A stretch of DNA of 64,000 nt. Source: Diorhabda sublineata. Lineage: Eukaryota > Arthropoda > Insecta > Coleoptera > Chrysomelidae. Each line of letters opens with the position of its first letter. Within the stretch, counting starts at the first letter, position 1. Below are positions 38,001 through 48,899 of the stretch, piece by piece. Below the pieces are notes generated by a model. The model was not told the origin of the DNA. It saw only the letters and a list, made by a program, of their open reading frames with translations, and made no database searches. Position numbers and translations under genes: made by a program. Where the stretch lies: NCBI RefSeq assembly GCF_026230105.1, contig NC_079474.1:3110187-3174186 (forward strand), given 5' to 3'.

Positions 38001-41000
38001 TTCTGTCTCAATTTTAGAGCAATATTTTTTTTCACTTTCAACATTTCAGGACGTTTTGAGTTACATTGTTGAAGAAGCTACTATAAATAATCTGAATATA
38101 TGCGCCATGCTTTTGGACTGCGAACAAGGTCAAGATTATTTCGATTGGGACTTGGATATACCCGAAGGCGAAACTGTAGAAAAAGTAGAAGTAATGTATC
38201 AATTATATCGATCTTACGTATTCCCCTCGTATATCACACCAAAATGAAATTTTACCAATAACACTGCTGCAAAAAAAATTAATGAAGCTTGGCGATTCTC
38301 ATGTAAAATGACGTCCTGAATCTTTTCCATCGCCCCCCATTTTCGGGGGAATCCTTTTATACCCTGAGGTAAAGCTGTCTCTTCCCAAAACCCAGCAGTA
38401 CTGCGACAGCATGTTTGCATTCCACTTTTCCATCTTAGAGGTGTCTTGATGGATATTCATCGGAGACTGCTCCTAAATTTTCAGTTCAGATTTCCTTTTT
38501 GATTTAGGCGTTTCATAAACGTTGAATCTTAGAAAAAATATACCGAACACACTGTTTACACCACCACTACACCAACACTCGCAATTACACCGTCTGAAGC
38601 GCGTTTCGATAACCAAGTTATCGTCTTCAGATACTGAAGGTAAATTGCTTGCCAGACAGTATAATTGCGAATGTTGGTGTAAACAGTGTGTTCAGTACAA
38701 ATATCACCAACGGTTCCGGAAATTCCAACTTAGTTCTCTAATTTGGGGACCCACAAAAATTCCTTTCTTGATTTTAGCTTCGCTTTCAAACATTGAAACG
38801 CCTCACATGTCTTGCGCATTGCTTTCACAAACTGCTTGATCAATCCAAGCTGGATGTGCAAAAATGGTAATTAAATATTTTCCTTCGGGACTACAGGAAG
38901 CAGCAATATTTTGTGAATCCTGACTGCAGGCCTGTAACTACTTTTAAGTCAGTGTAAAGTACGTCTCCTTCTTGTCAACATAATATGCAACTGGAATTGA
39001 TGGTAAGTCATTCCCATTTGCCAAAAGGACTTTTAATTTCGTTTTTGACGAATCTATAAACAGTCTCCATTTGCCTGGGCCATATAACATCTTTAGCTCT
39101 GTTATGAATGAATTGGTCTTAAGGCACAACACCAGGTCTTCTTCAGGTGACTTCAGGTCATCTTTAGGAGGGCCTCGTCCTCTTCTTCGTGCCAAAATGG
39201 ATGCGAACCTCTTGGGGTGATGAAGAAGGCCACTTGCTCTTACCTAATTTCTAACTAAGAAATCATCTGGTATCGGAGGTCTTCCAAGGACGATGTCTGA
39301 CTTTAACGAGCTCAATTCCAGAAGGTTCTTGTTCGACCAAGTGCACCAGACTGTCGTAGGATCGATTCGGTCACGTATTTATGTTATTCCGCCTCTCTGG
39401 CTTCCTAACCGAACCGATCAATGGCACGACATCCCTCCTGTCGGAAGAATCTTCTTGGTTGGAACCCTCAGGCAAGCGCAGTGGTCTGGGCGTGGTGTTC
39501 GCCTTCTCCTTCGGAAGTTGGTTGATATCCCATTAGTTGGGCGCCATGTCGTCGTCGTCTTCAGGAGGGCCTGGACAATAGGAATTGACCCTCTTCTTCG
39601 TGCCAAAATGGGTATAAACCTTTTAGGATGATGAACAAGGCCACTTGCTCTTACCTCCTTTCTAACTAAGAAGTCATCTGGTGTCGGAGGTCTTCCAAGG
39701 ACGATGTCTGACTTTGACAAAATCTCTAATTCCGATTGACTAAGCTGGTGAGGTTGCCGAGAAAAATAAGTAGGGGATATCATTGAGATCATTTTACATA
39801 GGAATCGTCAAGAATGGTGCGCTAAAAGCACGATTTCTTCGAGGTATTCAAGGAAATTCTTTTTCAGTCGACCGGTGCTAAAACTTTCAGAATCGGACAC
39901 ATAACAGACATACATTACGATCCTAATTACACTGAAGGTAAAGCTGTAGATTGCGGAGAGCCTCTGTGCTGTCAATCTGATCAAAATGACGCCAAATCGG
40001 GCGAAGAAGCTTGTGGTTACTGGGGCGCTTCATCGAATTCCGACGCCCCGCTACAATTGGTCGAAGAAGTTTTCAAAGAAATGGTTAAGAAGGTGAAGTA
40101 AACGATAGATTTTTGAAATCATTATTTATTTTACGTATCCTAGGACTTGGATTACGTTTATTTCACTGGCGATTTAGTGTCTCATAGAGTTTGGGAAACG
40201 AGCAGAGAATCCAATACCGCTACTATTAAAAAAATCGTGCAATTATTTAAATCTACTTTTAACGATATTCCCGTGTATCCCGTTCTCGGGAACCACGAAG
40301 CCCATCCAGTGAACGTGTGAGTATAAAACGAAAATTTTTCTTATTCTTCATCTGTATCTTTGATACGAAGAGGACGTTTCTTACAGATTCGCTCCATTAT
40401 CTATCGGTGATGATTTGAACACGCAGTGGTTGTACGATTTGATTCTGGATGAATGGTCTGCGTGGTTGAATACCGATTCGATTAAAGAAACTATTAGAAG
40501 AGGAGGTTTCTATACCGTTCTTGTAAGAGAAGGTTTTAGAGTCGTAGTTTTGAACAACAACGTTTGCTCTATAGAAAACTGGTAAGTACGGAGCTAATCT
40601 AATAATAATACTACTTCTTTAGCTAGTTTTTTAACTTGTCCATCCCCTGCAAACACGATCAAATTAAAGATAAAAAAAGCTCGCCAGTTGGAGTCTGCCG
40701 TGTGGAATTGCCTGTAGATATTGAGCTTAAACTTCTATGGATTGTAATGAACGGTAAAGACGTGCCTCGATGGCTGATTCTCCATAGCTCCAGTCCATAT
40801 TTTAGTGACATAAGCCAGTAGATCCACGATTGATCAATCAGCCTAGCAGGCTCAAGATATCTCAAGATTTCTTAGGATAGTAAATGCTGGGAACTGTCTG
40901 CGCGTAATCTTTATTGATGTCCAAACCTTTGAGAAGTTTGCCACATCTCGTTGACAATATTCTATGTCTGGCATCGATGTACCAACTGCAGGAAAGCTAA

Positions 41001-43391
41001 TTTAGTAGCAAACATGCTACCCCGCTTTCTCTTTTGCGGTTATTGTGAATAACCCATCTTTGATACCTTAGTGATGGTCCGAAAAGAGTTCGTACCAGGA
41101 TAGTGTGTACCTAGAAATCACGAAATGGGTGCTGCATTCCGACAAAGCATCCAGTCATTGTTTTTGGAATGTGACGCTTCCAGATTGATACGAAAGGCAC
41201 CCTATTCGTTGGATCTTTCCCCAAAATGAAAACCTCGTGAAATAAACGCATTTTGAATCCTTTTTTGCTAAAAACTCATGCGCAATTCAAGAGAAATGGA
41301 CTGGTACGTTGTCGTAATAATCTTGAAGATGCCTAGTCGTACTGCTGCTTTAGGCGATCTGTCTAGTCACTGTTTGACTAGGAGGAGTACATAGATACAG
41401 TGGATTTCGTAAAAAAATCAACAGTATTACCTTTAGTAGCTTTTTTTGGACGTTTCTTATCGGTTTACAAATCTAGGGGTTATACTAAAAATTCCAGTTG
41501 TTGTTTTACTCAATCAGCGTCTGTGGTTGCTCTGAATGGTGTACAAAGAATCGTTGCGAATCGAATAGGACAGAAAGAGGCGATTTTTTTGAACATACTT
41601 GAATCCCTAGTAGGAATTTGATTAGATTTTCTTATTCCCGAAAACTCTGGAAGTTGACCTGGACAGAATAACAGATGTAGTAATGGATCTGAAGACGCAA
41701 TAGCGCAAAAAATATCATGTTTGGAATCCAGCTAATTCGGACCAAAAGAAAAACACGTTAAGTACAAATTTTTGATACCAGTTTCTATTTTCAATACCCA
41801 GGTGGAATCTTTATGATAACAACGATCCTTACGGTCAGTTAAAATGGTTGGTAGAAGTTCTGGAACAAGCAGAAAAAGACAAAGAAATCGTACACATCTT
41901 GTATCATATACAAACTTCTTCTTGTCTTGGTAGTTGGGGTAAGGCGTTTAGAAAAATTCTTAACAGGTAGGTAGTTTATTAAATCCAAAAATGACGATAA
42001 GTTTGAGAAATTTTTGTTTGAAGATTTTCGAATACAGTTGCGGCACAATTCAACGGACACACGCACAGGGATCAGTTCTTCGTTCACTATAACAGCGATA
42101 ATAAACCTATCGGAGTCAGTTTCAATGGGGGTTCTTTAATAGCAGATAGCGGCGCTCCTAATTATAAAGTACATTTGGTAGATAGTACTGGTTTTGTAAG
42201 TATACAAATCACGGTATCCTCCAAACGATAATTGTCAAATTTTGATTAATTTCCTTCTCAAAATAGTTGATCTGTCCAAAGAGAGTTGAGTTAAAACACC
42301 TTCAACGGTGTTACCTTTTTGGCGAAGAAAAAATATCAAACGAAAAGGAAAGAAAACTGTAAACAAAAAATAAACTTTATTTCGACAAAATAATGATTTA
42401 TTTTGAATTAACCCATCAATATTTAGTGGTCTTTACTCGATCTTGTTCGATGCTATCCCATTCTTCAGTTTTGATTTCCTTGTACAGGATTTTTAGCCTG
42501 AACTTTTCTCTTAAGTTCAACCCATGGATGCTCGATAGGATTGAAATCCGGGCCACGCGCTGGTTAATCCATAGCGACAAACATCCTCTAAATACCTGCC
42601 GTACAAATATGGACTCGCATTGTTCTGCATTAAGATGAAGTTTTCGTTGTGATTCACTGAAATACCTGCCCATACACACATCCCAGGCAGGTTTAATTCT
42701 TCTTCAATGACAATATGAGGATTCTGGTTGTTCCAGTACAGTAATCAAGTCAACTAACGCCAGCCATACATATTTTAGTTAGTTATCGGTCGGCGCGTCG
42801 GCAACAGAGCCCGTTTTTTAGAATTTCTGGTACACTTTTGAATTATTTGGTAGTGACGAGTTCGGAAATTGTTGAAATTCTGTCGGATTATGCCGATTTT
42901 TCGATAGCGAAAAAATAGTCCAATTTCATTAGAACTAATACAATTGGGAACAAAAAAAAAACAAATAAAATAGGAAGAATATTCGATATTTTTTCAAAAT
43001 TTATTGGTTTTAATATTTTAAGGACGTTTGGGACACCGAAACATATACTTTTGATTTGAAAACTGCCAATGAAAAAAAAAGTATCGATTGGAAAAAACTG
43101 TATTCATTTAGAGAAGCTTTTGGTACTCAAAACGCTCTAACTCCGACCGAATTGGATGCTTTAGTCTTCAATAGTTTAAATAAAAACTCAACTTTAGCTA
43201 GTTTGTACCACAGGTGAGATTTTTTGTTGCTCTCAAAACTTTTTTCCATCATTTTTATATTATCCAGGTATTATTACAAAGACGGACCAGGTGAGGCTCA
43301 AAAGGAATGTGATAAAGAATGTCAAAAAAATTTGTTATGCGAAATAGTTACCACTGTGCATAATGACACCAATATTTGTAAAAAATTATAA
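32019..43391 (+). CDS. Acid sphingomyelinase (sphingomyelin phosphodiesterase 1-like), copy 1
   Basis: This secreted or lysosomal zinc phosphodiesterase cleaves sphingomyelin to ceramide. Ten exons close in phase: 32019-32091, 33827-34089, 38050-38190, 39868-40092, 40144-40316, 40387-40581, 41802-41966, 42024-42195, 43023-43213 and 43268-43391. The product is 573 aa. It has a signal peptide (MKSFTYFSGVCLLICIVYS). A saposin B domain carries six Cys (CVLC, YFC, KVC, NICAMLLDC). The metallophosphatase core has HITDIHYDPNY, TGDLVSH, GNHEAHP, HILYHIQ and NGHTHRD, which are all expected metal ligands. The Cys-rich C-terminal tail runs KECDKECQKNLLCEIVTT. It differs from the family and from copy 2 after NGHTHRD: SFNGGSLIADSGAPNY replaces the usual A-S-V/A-T-T-Y/F pattern. 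Introns 1-3, 6 and 8 are enlarged by repeats, the others are about 50-70 bp. Confidence 0.94.
32834..33374. mobile_element. MITE with ~25-bp terminal inverted repeats in sphingomyelinase-1 intron 1
   Basis: The left terminus reads aaaatggctgccgtggggta and continues aacaa. The right terminus is the reverse complement with one difference (C/T). The 540-bp interior has no coding capacity. I do not recognise the superfamily. Confidence 0.75.
34870..37855 (+). repeat. 331/333-bp tandem array in sphingomyelinase-1 intron 2 (about 8-9 copies)
   Basis: The marker gcgccaaattag occurs at 35592, 35923, 36254, 36587, 36920, 37253 and 37586, so the period is 331 bp in the left copies and 333 bp in the right ones. 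The two subtypes differ in one block: 'aacaatggaaaatctgatg' on the left, 'aactaacaaactgatacaat' on the right. The 34.87-35.58 kb copies and the last copy at 37.7-37.86 kb are degenerate. The array lies wholly within the 3.96-kb intron 34090-38049. Confidence 0.92.
38540..38705 (-). repeat. Dispersed inverted repeat with hammerhead-like core (copy 2)
   Basis: Outer arms (gaacacactgtttacaccac and gtgttggtgtaaacagtgtg) are inverted relative to each other. On the reverse strand the centre (38592-38630) holds CTGAAGA, a gataac/gttatc hairpin, GAAAC and GCGCTTC. The cleavage-site GTC is altered to TTC in this copy. It lies in intron 3 of sphingomyelinase 1. Confidence 0.5.
38944..39792 (-). pseudogene. 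Decayed insect repeat-family ORF with an internal ~150-bp duplication
   Basis: The reverse strand ends in KWRLFIDSSKTKLKVLLANG, followed by NDLPSIPVAYYVDKKETY. This is the motif of a widespread insect transposon-associated protein (usually WRLFIDSSKxSLKAVLLHNG). A preceding segment SDIVLGRPPTPDDFLVRKEV is present twice, because DNA at 39166-39310 is repeated at 39561-39715. The two halves are in separate frames, so the copy is broken. It sits in intron 3 of sphingomyelinase 1, antisense to the gene. Confidence 0.5.
40640..41700. other. Sphingomyelinase-1 intron 6, unresolved mobile-element-like sequence
   Basis: This 1.2-kb intron (40582-41801) has several mid-length frames on both strands. 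One minus-strand stretch reads YYDNVPVHFS and then HEFLAKKDS, resembling the DNAPAH block of mariner transposases. The rest is unclear. Confidence 0.3.
42390..42725 (-). pseudogene. Tc1-like transposase C-terminal relic in sphingomyelinase-1 intron 8
   Basis: The reverse strand contains NNASPYLYGRYLEDV, then, after a frameshift, GPDFNPIEHPWVELKRKVQA. The latter is the Tc1 block around the catalytic DLNPIExxW. The frameshift and a missing N-terminus make it a dead fragment. Confidence 0.7.
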
Positions 43392-43479
43392 AAATATTTG
43401 AAATTGTAATACAAATTTAATCTAAAATCATTTTTAATTTATTAAAAACCTCCCTGAATATCGTGAGATAACCTAACAA

Positions 43480-43575
43480 AGTTATGGTTGACGTATGACG
43501 TTTGACGTGATGTACGACAAGACATTTGACGTGACGTATGACGTTTGACGTGACGTACAAGACATTTGACGTGAA
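43480..43575 (+). repeat. Short TGACGT-rich tandem repeat
   Basis: Words of the form (t)gacgt follow one another (gttgacgtatgacgtttgac and similar), and a ~55-bp segment is roughly doubled. TGACGT is the CRE/ATF half-site. It lies between the 3' end of sphingomyelinase 1 and the CpG-rich promoter. Confidence 0.6.
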
Positions 43576-43764
43576 GTGAATACAAAATTTTACCCCATTT
43601 CATCTATTAATCAAAATTATTAAAAAATAATGATAATATGACTTTGAAGTGCAAAAAACAAGCATTGAGTTAATTAATTGTATAAATTAACGGTTTGAAT
43701 ACCTAAAATTGTTTAGCAAAACTTAATTTCTTACAATTTCTCTTTTCTATTATTTTTTTATCAA

Positions 43765-43990
43765 TATTCGCGGAGAGTTTCACGTTCGGCGCGGCGTCTG
43801 GAGATAATCACGACGTCGGACGTACAAATTCGACGCCAGGCGTCAGTAACCGGCGCTCCTTCTTTCTCGCATCAACTCGTGCGGTGGGGTTTCGTCATTT
43901 ATAAAACGGAGCCGTGGATATATCACGTGTCGAGGACAGGAAAATTTTTGCTGTGATTTTCTCGATAAGATTTAGTGGTTTTTGATTGGT
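43765..43990 (+). promoter_or_regulatory. CpG-rich TATA promoter with candidate first exon
   Basis: The block is rich in CpG (ttcggcgcggcgtc, cgacgtcggacg, ggcgtcagtaaccggcg) in otherwise AT-rich DNA. It contains TTTATAAAA at 43898-43906, about 30 bp upstream of a likely start near 43930. A splice donor-like GATTG|GTAAAG follows at about 43989. Orientation is plus. The gene it drives is not identified; the exons at 44.2-44.8 and 50.07 kb are the nearest candidates. Confidence 0.5.
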
Positions 43991-44194
43991 AAAGTTGTTT
44001 TTTATATTTTGATTATTAATAATGAATAATGGAATGTCATGTAAATGTTTTTCCATCAATACTAGTAGCGGAAATATTCGTATGTGGAGAATTATTTATA
44101 ACTTCAATATTTAGATCTTCAGCTTTAATATATTTGCTAGGAATCGTCCTCGGGAATCTGGTAAAGTTGTGAGTTTAGATAATATAACATCGAA

Positions 44195-44766
44195 ATGTCT
44201 GGATACAGAGATTTAGTCAAAATTCATGGTGCTACCCGCAGGCTTCAGTAAATTATAAACTTCTACATATAGAAGCGAAACAAAGCTCAAACTAACAACT
44301 AGTATTGTCCCAACTAGACAATGAAACGGTACATCAAACTAAGAATCAGTAATTAATAAGTTTACAACAAAGAAATATTCTACAATTTTCACATTTTCAT
44401 AACATAACCTCAAACAAAATAATCAATTGTTGTTAAATAACACGATATTTGTTGCTGGTACTCAAGTTTTGAGACAAATATTTATAATTGGATTGATTTT
44501 GAAAGCGTTTCATCTTCATCAAGGTGTCACATTATCTAGGGACGCGAGTATCCGGCCTCGTGGACAAAAGCCCTCCTACCTTTCGACAAAACTATCAATT
44601 CTCCAGCGAAACCACCACCAAAGCGAACCCATACCGCGCTCCACATTACCAGGGAAAGGCCCATACACTCGAATTTCTTCATCATCAAACACCAGGTTTT
44701 TGTTTGAGCGATTGTCAAATCCAATGCGAACCAATCAAAAAGTCAAATTCACAGTCGAAACGTCCT
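44195..44766 (+). CDS. Candidate unrecognised protein, first coding exons
   Basis: The proposed exons are 44195-44228 (MSGYRDLVKIH plus one base; weak donor G|GTGCTA) and 44540 to about 44766 (acceptor CATTATCTAG). They join in phase to give TRVSGLVDKSPPTFRQNYQF, then SSETTTKANPYRAPHYQGKA and HTLEFLHHQTPGFCLSDCQI. The second segment is protein-like and richer in GC than its surroundings, but I know no family for it. Its 3' end runs into a mariner terminus (44765-44872), so the true donor is uncertain and the exon may be truncated. It lies 300-800 bp downstream of the TATA promoter. Overlapping frames on the other strand make the strand call moderate only. Confidence 0.35.
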
Positions 44767-44872
44767 GAGTACGTTCACCATTATAAATGTCAAACTTTAT
44801 GATGACAATGTCAGATTTGACGTATTCACATCAGTGTTGCCATATCTTGAAACTTAAGTAGCAACCCTCATA
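44765..44872 (-). mobile_element. Solo mariner-like terminus
   Basis: The reverse strand begins TATGAGGGTTGCTACTTAAG and continues with the 'caacactgatgtgaatacgt', 'gacatttataatggtgaacg' interior. This matches the left ends of the elements at 47142 and 61164. Only about 108 bp remain. Confidence 0.7.
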
Positions 44873-44879
44873 TTAATCG

Positions 44880-46185
44880 AACTATTACATAAATTGATTC
44901 TTTTTTAAATACTTTTTTCGAGTAAATTTATTCCAATAGACGTCTTGTAGCATTTGACACCGTCCTGTTCCAACTACATGTCCAAAGAACGGAAAAATTA
45001 GTACTTTAAAGCGCAATGAATAGTCTGTGGATGTAATGGTCTTTCGAGGAAAGCTTGTGGACTATCCACTTAACAATTTTGCTTATTTACCTATCCATGA
45101 AGAACCAAATTTTGCATGGAAATTGAATATAAAGTTGTGCTCTAACCCATACCTGCGCATATGATGGTTTTTTGGCTTCAATTCCTGCCCAAATGGTGTC
45201 TTGAAAAACAGACCAAGATCCCTTCAAAAAATATCAAATTGTCGACGTATAAATGGTTGATTTGGATCTTCTTTGTACAGCAGCTGCACACACTGTTTAC
45301 AATACCCCAACACTCACAATTACACTGTCTGACGTGGGTTTCAATACATAAGTTATCGTCTTCAGAGACTGCATTAGACTGTTTACCAAAGGTAAGCTAT
45401 TTATCTTCAGTTTGTGAAGACGACAACTTGGTTATCTATAACCAAGCTATCGTCTGAAGATAAACTGATTAAGGACGTTATAAAAAAGGGACGAATAGAA
45501 ACTTTATTTTCATAAACAATTTAAATAATTTGCGAGAGTTGTTCTGGTGCAGGTCTATATGTAATGAAATGTCAAAGCAAACTAAACAAAAAGCAATCAT
45601 CAGCTGTTAAATGGGCTGTTAAATAAAACAATGTTGCCAACTCAAAGATTTAACTTGATTTACATCGTTATAAAACACTACTTTCTAAAAAAATGCAGAG
45701 CTGTGTGAATTATTGATAATGGAAGATATTTATATTGTTTTTCAAAATTTCTTCCGTCATAAAGTGGGAAAATGAGAAGTTTAATTCAATAAAAAAATGC
45801 GATGAATCACAGTATAAGGAAAACAAATATCCTTGGAAGTTCTATTCAATATAATCCAATTCCAAAACTAAGTTATGCTTTTTAGATGTCTGTAACTGTC
45901 AACGTACTTTTCCTCACATCTGTCGCAAATATATTTTCATAGTTATGAAAAAAACTCACTGAGTACTAAGTTCTACCTCAAAATTCACGAAAATAAATAC
46001 AATTCATTATTTTTCGTATAAAAAATTGCATACATAACTCGATATAAAGTAAGTTACTTGCAATAGCGTGTTTATTTACTCGACTGGTTTACAACTTTAC
46101 ATTAATTTATAATTTGTAATCATTTTCTTTCAAACAAGTACGAAGTTTTCGATTTTTTTTACCATCTTTTACGTCTATGCCACAT
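44880..46185. other. Intergenic sequence with one further dispersed repeat
   Basis: Apart from the hammerhead-type repeat at 45.28-45.47 kb, I see no supported feature. Confidence 0.3.
45280..45470 (-). repeat. Dispersed repeat with hammerhead-like core (copy 3)
   Basis: On the reverse strand, about 45368 to 45327, are CTGAAGA, a degenerate stem II, GAAAC and CACGTC followed by AGACAG. GTCT before the core can pair with AGAC after it (stem I, 4 bp). A second, partial inverted copy of the 'gaagacgacaacttggttat' part follows at 45415-45465. Confidence 0.45.
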
Positions 46186-46186
46186 T

Positions 46187-46737
46187 TACGAGGGCGTTTT
46201 TTTTTTCAACCTCCGATAGTTTATTACCAAAACATTGGTACGCTTACTTTTCGACATAATCACGGGGATATTGAGTCATTTATCTCATCTGCGGACAAAG
46301 ATTACAAAACAGACCTTGAAATTTCTGGAAATTTCGTAGACAAAGCAGTAATGGTGAATCTGTGGTTTTCTTTAACCTTTCTGTCAACTCGTTGAACCAG
46401 GTCATCTGGAACGACAGATTTGCCTCCTTTCCCCCTTCATCATGCACAACATTACGGCCATCTTTAAACTTTCGATACCATAACTCATGAATTTTTCCTC
46501 ATACACACCCAACTCATTCTCCGATGGATTTCTGCAGCACTACGGCCTTCAGCCTGTAAAAAACGAATCACACTTCGAAATTCACACTTGGTGGAAGCAT
46601 CAATAATGGCGGGCATGTTTACGTAGCTATAGTATAACGCCGACTGACGCCTGAATGTTAACAATGACGGAATCCATAGTGCCCACGTAGCGTCTGCACG
46701 GATCGATCGGAGGTTGAAAAAAAAACGGCGCTCGTAT
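46187..46737 (-). mobile_element. Internally deleted mariner with transposase N-terminal remnant
   Basis: The termini are inverted: tacgagggcgtttttttttt at the left, and aaaacggcgctcgta at the right. The reverse strand from ATG at 46616 reads MPAIIDASTKCEFRSVIRFL, then QAEGRSAAEIHRRM. This is the start of an irritans-type mariner transposase. After frameshifts it continues RRFTITALSTKFPEISRSVL. The catalytic core is missing, so the copy is dead. Confidence 0.8.
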
Positions 46738-47141
46738 AAGTCATTTCGAATTACTAATGTGAAATTATAATCGATTAATTTCGCTCGTTTGGTATTCTAA
46801 ACACATTTGCGTATTTCCAGCATTTTTCGGGACTCTTAGGATTATTATTTCTAAGCTTGAAGCTATTTAGTAGCCTTTTAAAGGCTTTTTTGACTTTTTG
46901 TGAGAATCCAAAACACCTATCGAAAACCCGAAGTGATTAAAAACACGTCAGCAAGCGTTTAACGTAGTTTTTATCGGTACATTTGATCGTAAATTACATA
47001 ATTGATTTGAAATAGCAAATCATGATTTTTTAAAATCTTTTTGACGACTAATTTTACATAGTTTTCGAGTCTATTCGTCGTTATTTACTTTTAGTTAACG
47101 AAAAGTTTTTTTAGGACATACTATATTTCACGTGCATCTTA

Positions 47142-47392
47142 TACGAGGGTTGCTACTTAGGTTTTAAGATACGGCAACACTGACGTGGATGTGTCATAAT
47201 AAAGTTTGACATTTTTAACGGTGAACGTATTAGAAACGTTTTGTCATACTTGATCTTTCTGATATTTGAAACATTTATTTTGGTTAAAAAATTGAATTAA
47301 ATCGCAAACATTTTCGTCCGAGGATTTCCTACGACGTTTGACGTGAATTAAACCATTTGTCTATCCCAAAACTTAAGTTGCAGCCCCCTGTA
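47142..47392 (+). mobile_element. Short mariner-derived MITE
   Basis: It starts tacgagggttgctacttagg and ends cttaagttgcagccccctgt plus a, an imperfect inverted pair 251 bp apart. The left 110 bp match the mariner ends at 44.8 and 61.2 kb, including 'gacatttttaacggtgaacg'. Confidence 0.75.
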
Positions 47393-47394
47393 TG

Positions 47395-48100
47395 TTTTAT
47401 CAATGTTACGGCAGCAAAAACTAGGAAAATAAATAGGTTATGTTACATTCTTCTCTGGATACCGTAGTTTACAATATCTAGAAAAAGTCCTAACGTACGA
47501 TGAAGAAAAAGAAGAAGAATGTTACATTCTTCGTAGTATACTGAAATAATCTTTCTGTAGTTATTTGATTAAATTACGCCCAACTCAAAAATGCTTTTTG
47601 TTGAACACCAAGTTGACTTTTAGAACGTAAGCTTCGGGATATCGAGTAAATGTTAATTGAAAGTGCACCGGCTCGAATAGTACGCAAGACATCCTGTATA
47701 ATTTAAATGTTATACTAGAAAACATTTTAATATATGTATGTTTCAGTTTATCCGTATCGCTAATCTAATATCGTGTTTATTCTCACTAATGATTATGAAT
47801 ATTGTCTAGATAAGATACGGTGTTTAACATCGCTAGTTTTCGAATGTCGATAATAAAGTTTACTGTACAAATTAATAAAAATACACATAAACATCGAAAT
47901 TTATCGATTATAGTACGTACCACAACGATTTAAATTCCATTAAGGCTTTTTTCAAATATTAAAAGAAATACAAATCAATTTCATTTTTAAAATTTACTGT
48001 TTATACATTAACGGTCAAATGTTTTTTTGCCCACCCTATAGTTTGCGTAAGAACACACTGTATTATGTATTAGTTGGCTTTAGAAAGTTAGAATTTCTGG
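47395..48100. other. AT-rich intergenic sequence
   Basis: I see no gene, RNA or organised repeat. Confidence 0.3.
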
Positions 48101-48124
48101 AACCGTTGGTGGTATTCATACTGA

Positions 48125-48245
48125 ACACACTGTTCACACTAACACTACACTTAACACTACACCAACACCCACTATTTGACGCGCGTTTCGATTACCAAGT
48201 TATCGTCTTCAGAAACTGCAGCTGACTGTTTACCTTCAGGGTTCA
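48125..48245 (-). repeat. Dispersed repeat with hammerhead-like core (copy 4)
   Basis: The reverse strand (48213 to 48178) has CTGAAGA, cgataac-ttg-gtaatcg, GAAAC and GCGCGTC then AAATAG. Flanking GTTT can pair with AAAT (one G-T), although these bases differ from copy 3, which has GTCT with AGAC. The upstream outer arm 'gaacacactgttcacactaa' is shared with copies 2 and 3. Confidence 0.5.
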
Positions 48246-48639
48246 GCATTAGTTGGATTCATTCTCTGGGTATACATTAGTTCTAGCTCTATTTTTTGAG
48301 TCAATCTGCCACAAATGTCCTTGAACGATCGATCAAAGTCGGTTGAAGGTGTCTGATATGGATTGGCTACCATTTCTGTCTTTGCCATTTCGTTGTCTAA
48401 TATTTAGTGGATCTATACTTAGAGGGGCATTCACAAATACCTAGAGCAAATTTTTTTGGTAGCAATAACAACATTGGGTATACCCTCATGGTATTTTCAC
48501 GATAAATTACAAAAAAGTCTCACAAAAACTTCAAAGTATTTTTGACACGATTTCTAGTACGGAATAAACTGACAAATGATAATCAATTAGGGACAATTCC
48601 TTTTTCAGGATATTCCAAAGATGTAAAGTGACAGTAGAA

Positions 48640-48770
48640 CATTGATTTTTGATTTCTCTGTCCAATTTGTCCCACAATAAATCAGTTGGGTTGAAGTCGG
48701 GCGACTAAGACGGCCAAATCATTACTTTCCAAATTGCACAACTTCGAGGAATGCTTGGGATCATTGCGGG
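48640..48770 (-). pseudogene. Tc1-like transposase relic
   Basis: The reverse strand reads MIWPS, a stop, then SPDFNPTDLLWDKLDREIKN. This corresponds to the Tc1 block WPAQSPDLNPIExLWxxLDRxV. The single stop and absent flanks show decay. Confidence 0.7.
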
Positions 48771-48899
48771 CAAAAACTTTTGACCTGTAGTGTGCTTTCA
48801 CGAAGGTCAAAAAGTCTGCTTCACTGCTTCTGTCACCAGACGAATCTAGAGGAAGCTGCGGTAGTGTCTGGTATCAAATTAGTTCGAAATTTGAGTTAA

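Noticed and set aside
44536..44724. Minus-strand frame overlapping the candidate exon
   Set aside because: It does not match mariner or Tc1 proteins despite lying next to a mariner end, and the plus-strand peptide is more protein-like and has an acceptor.
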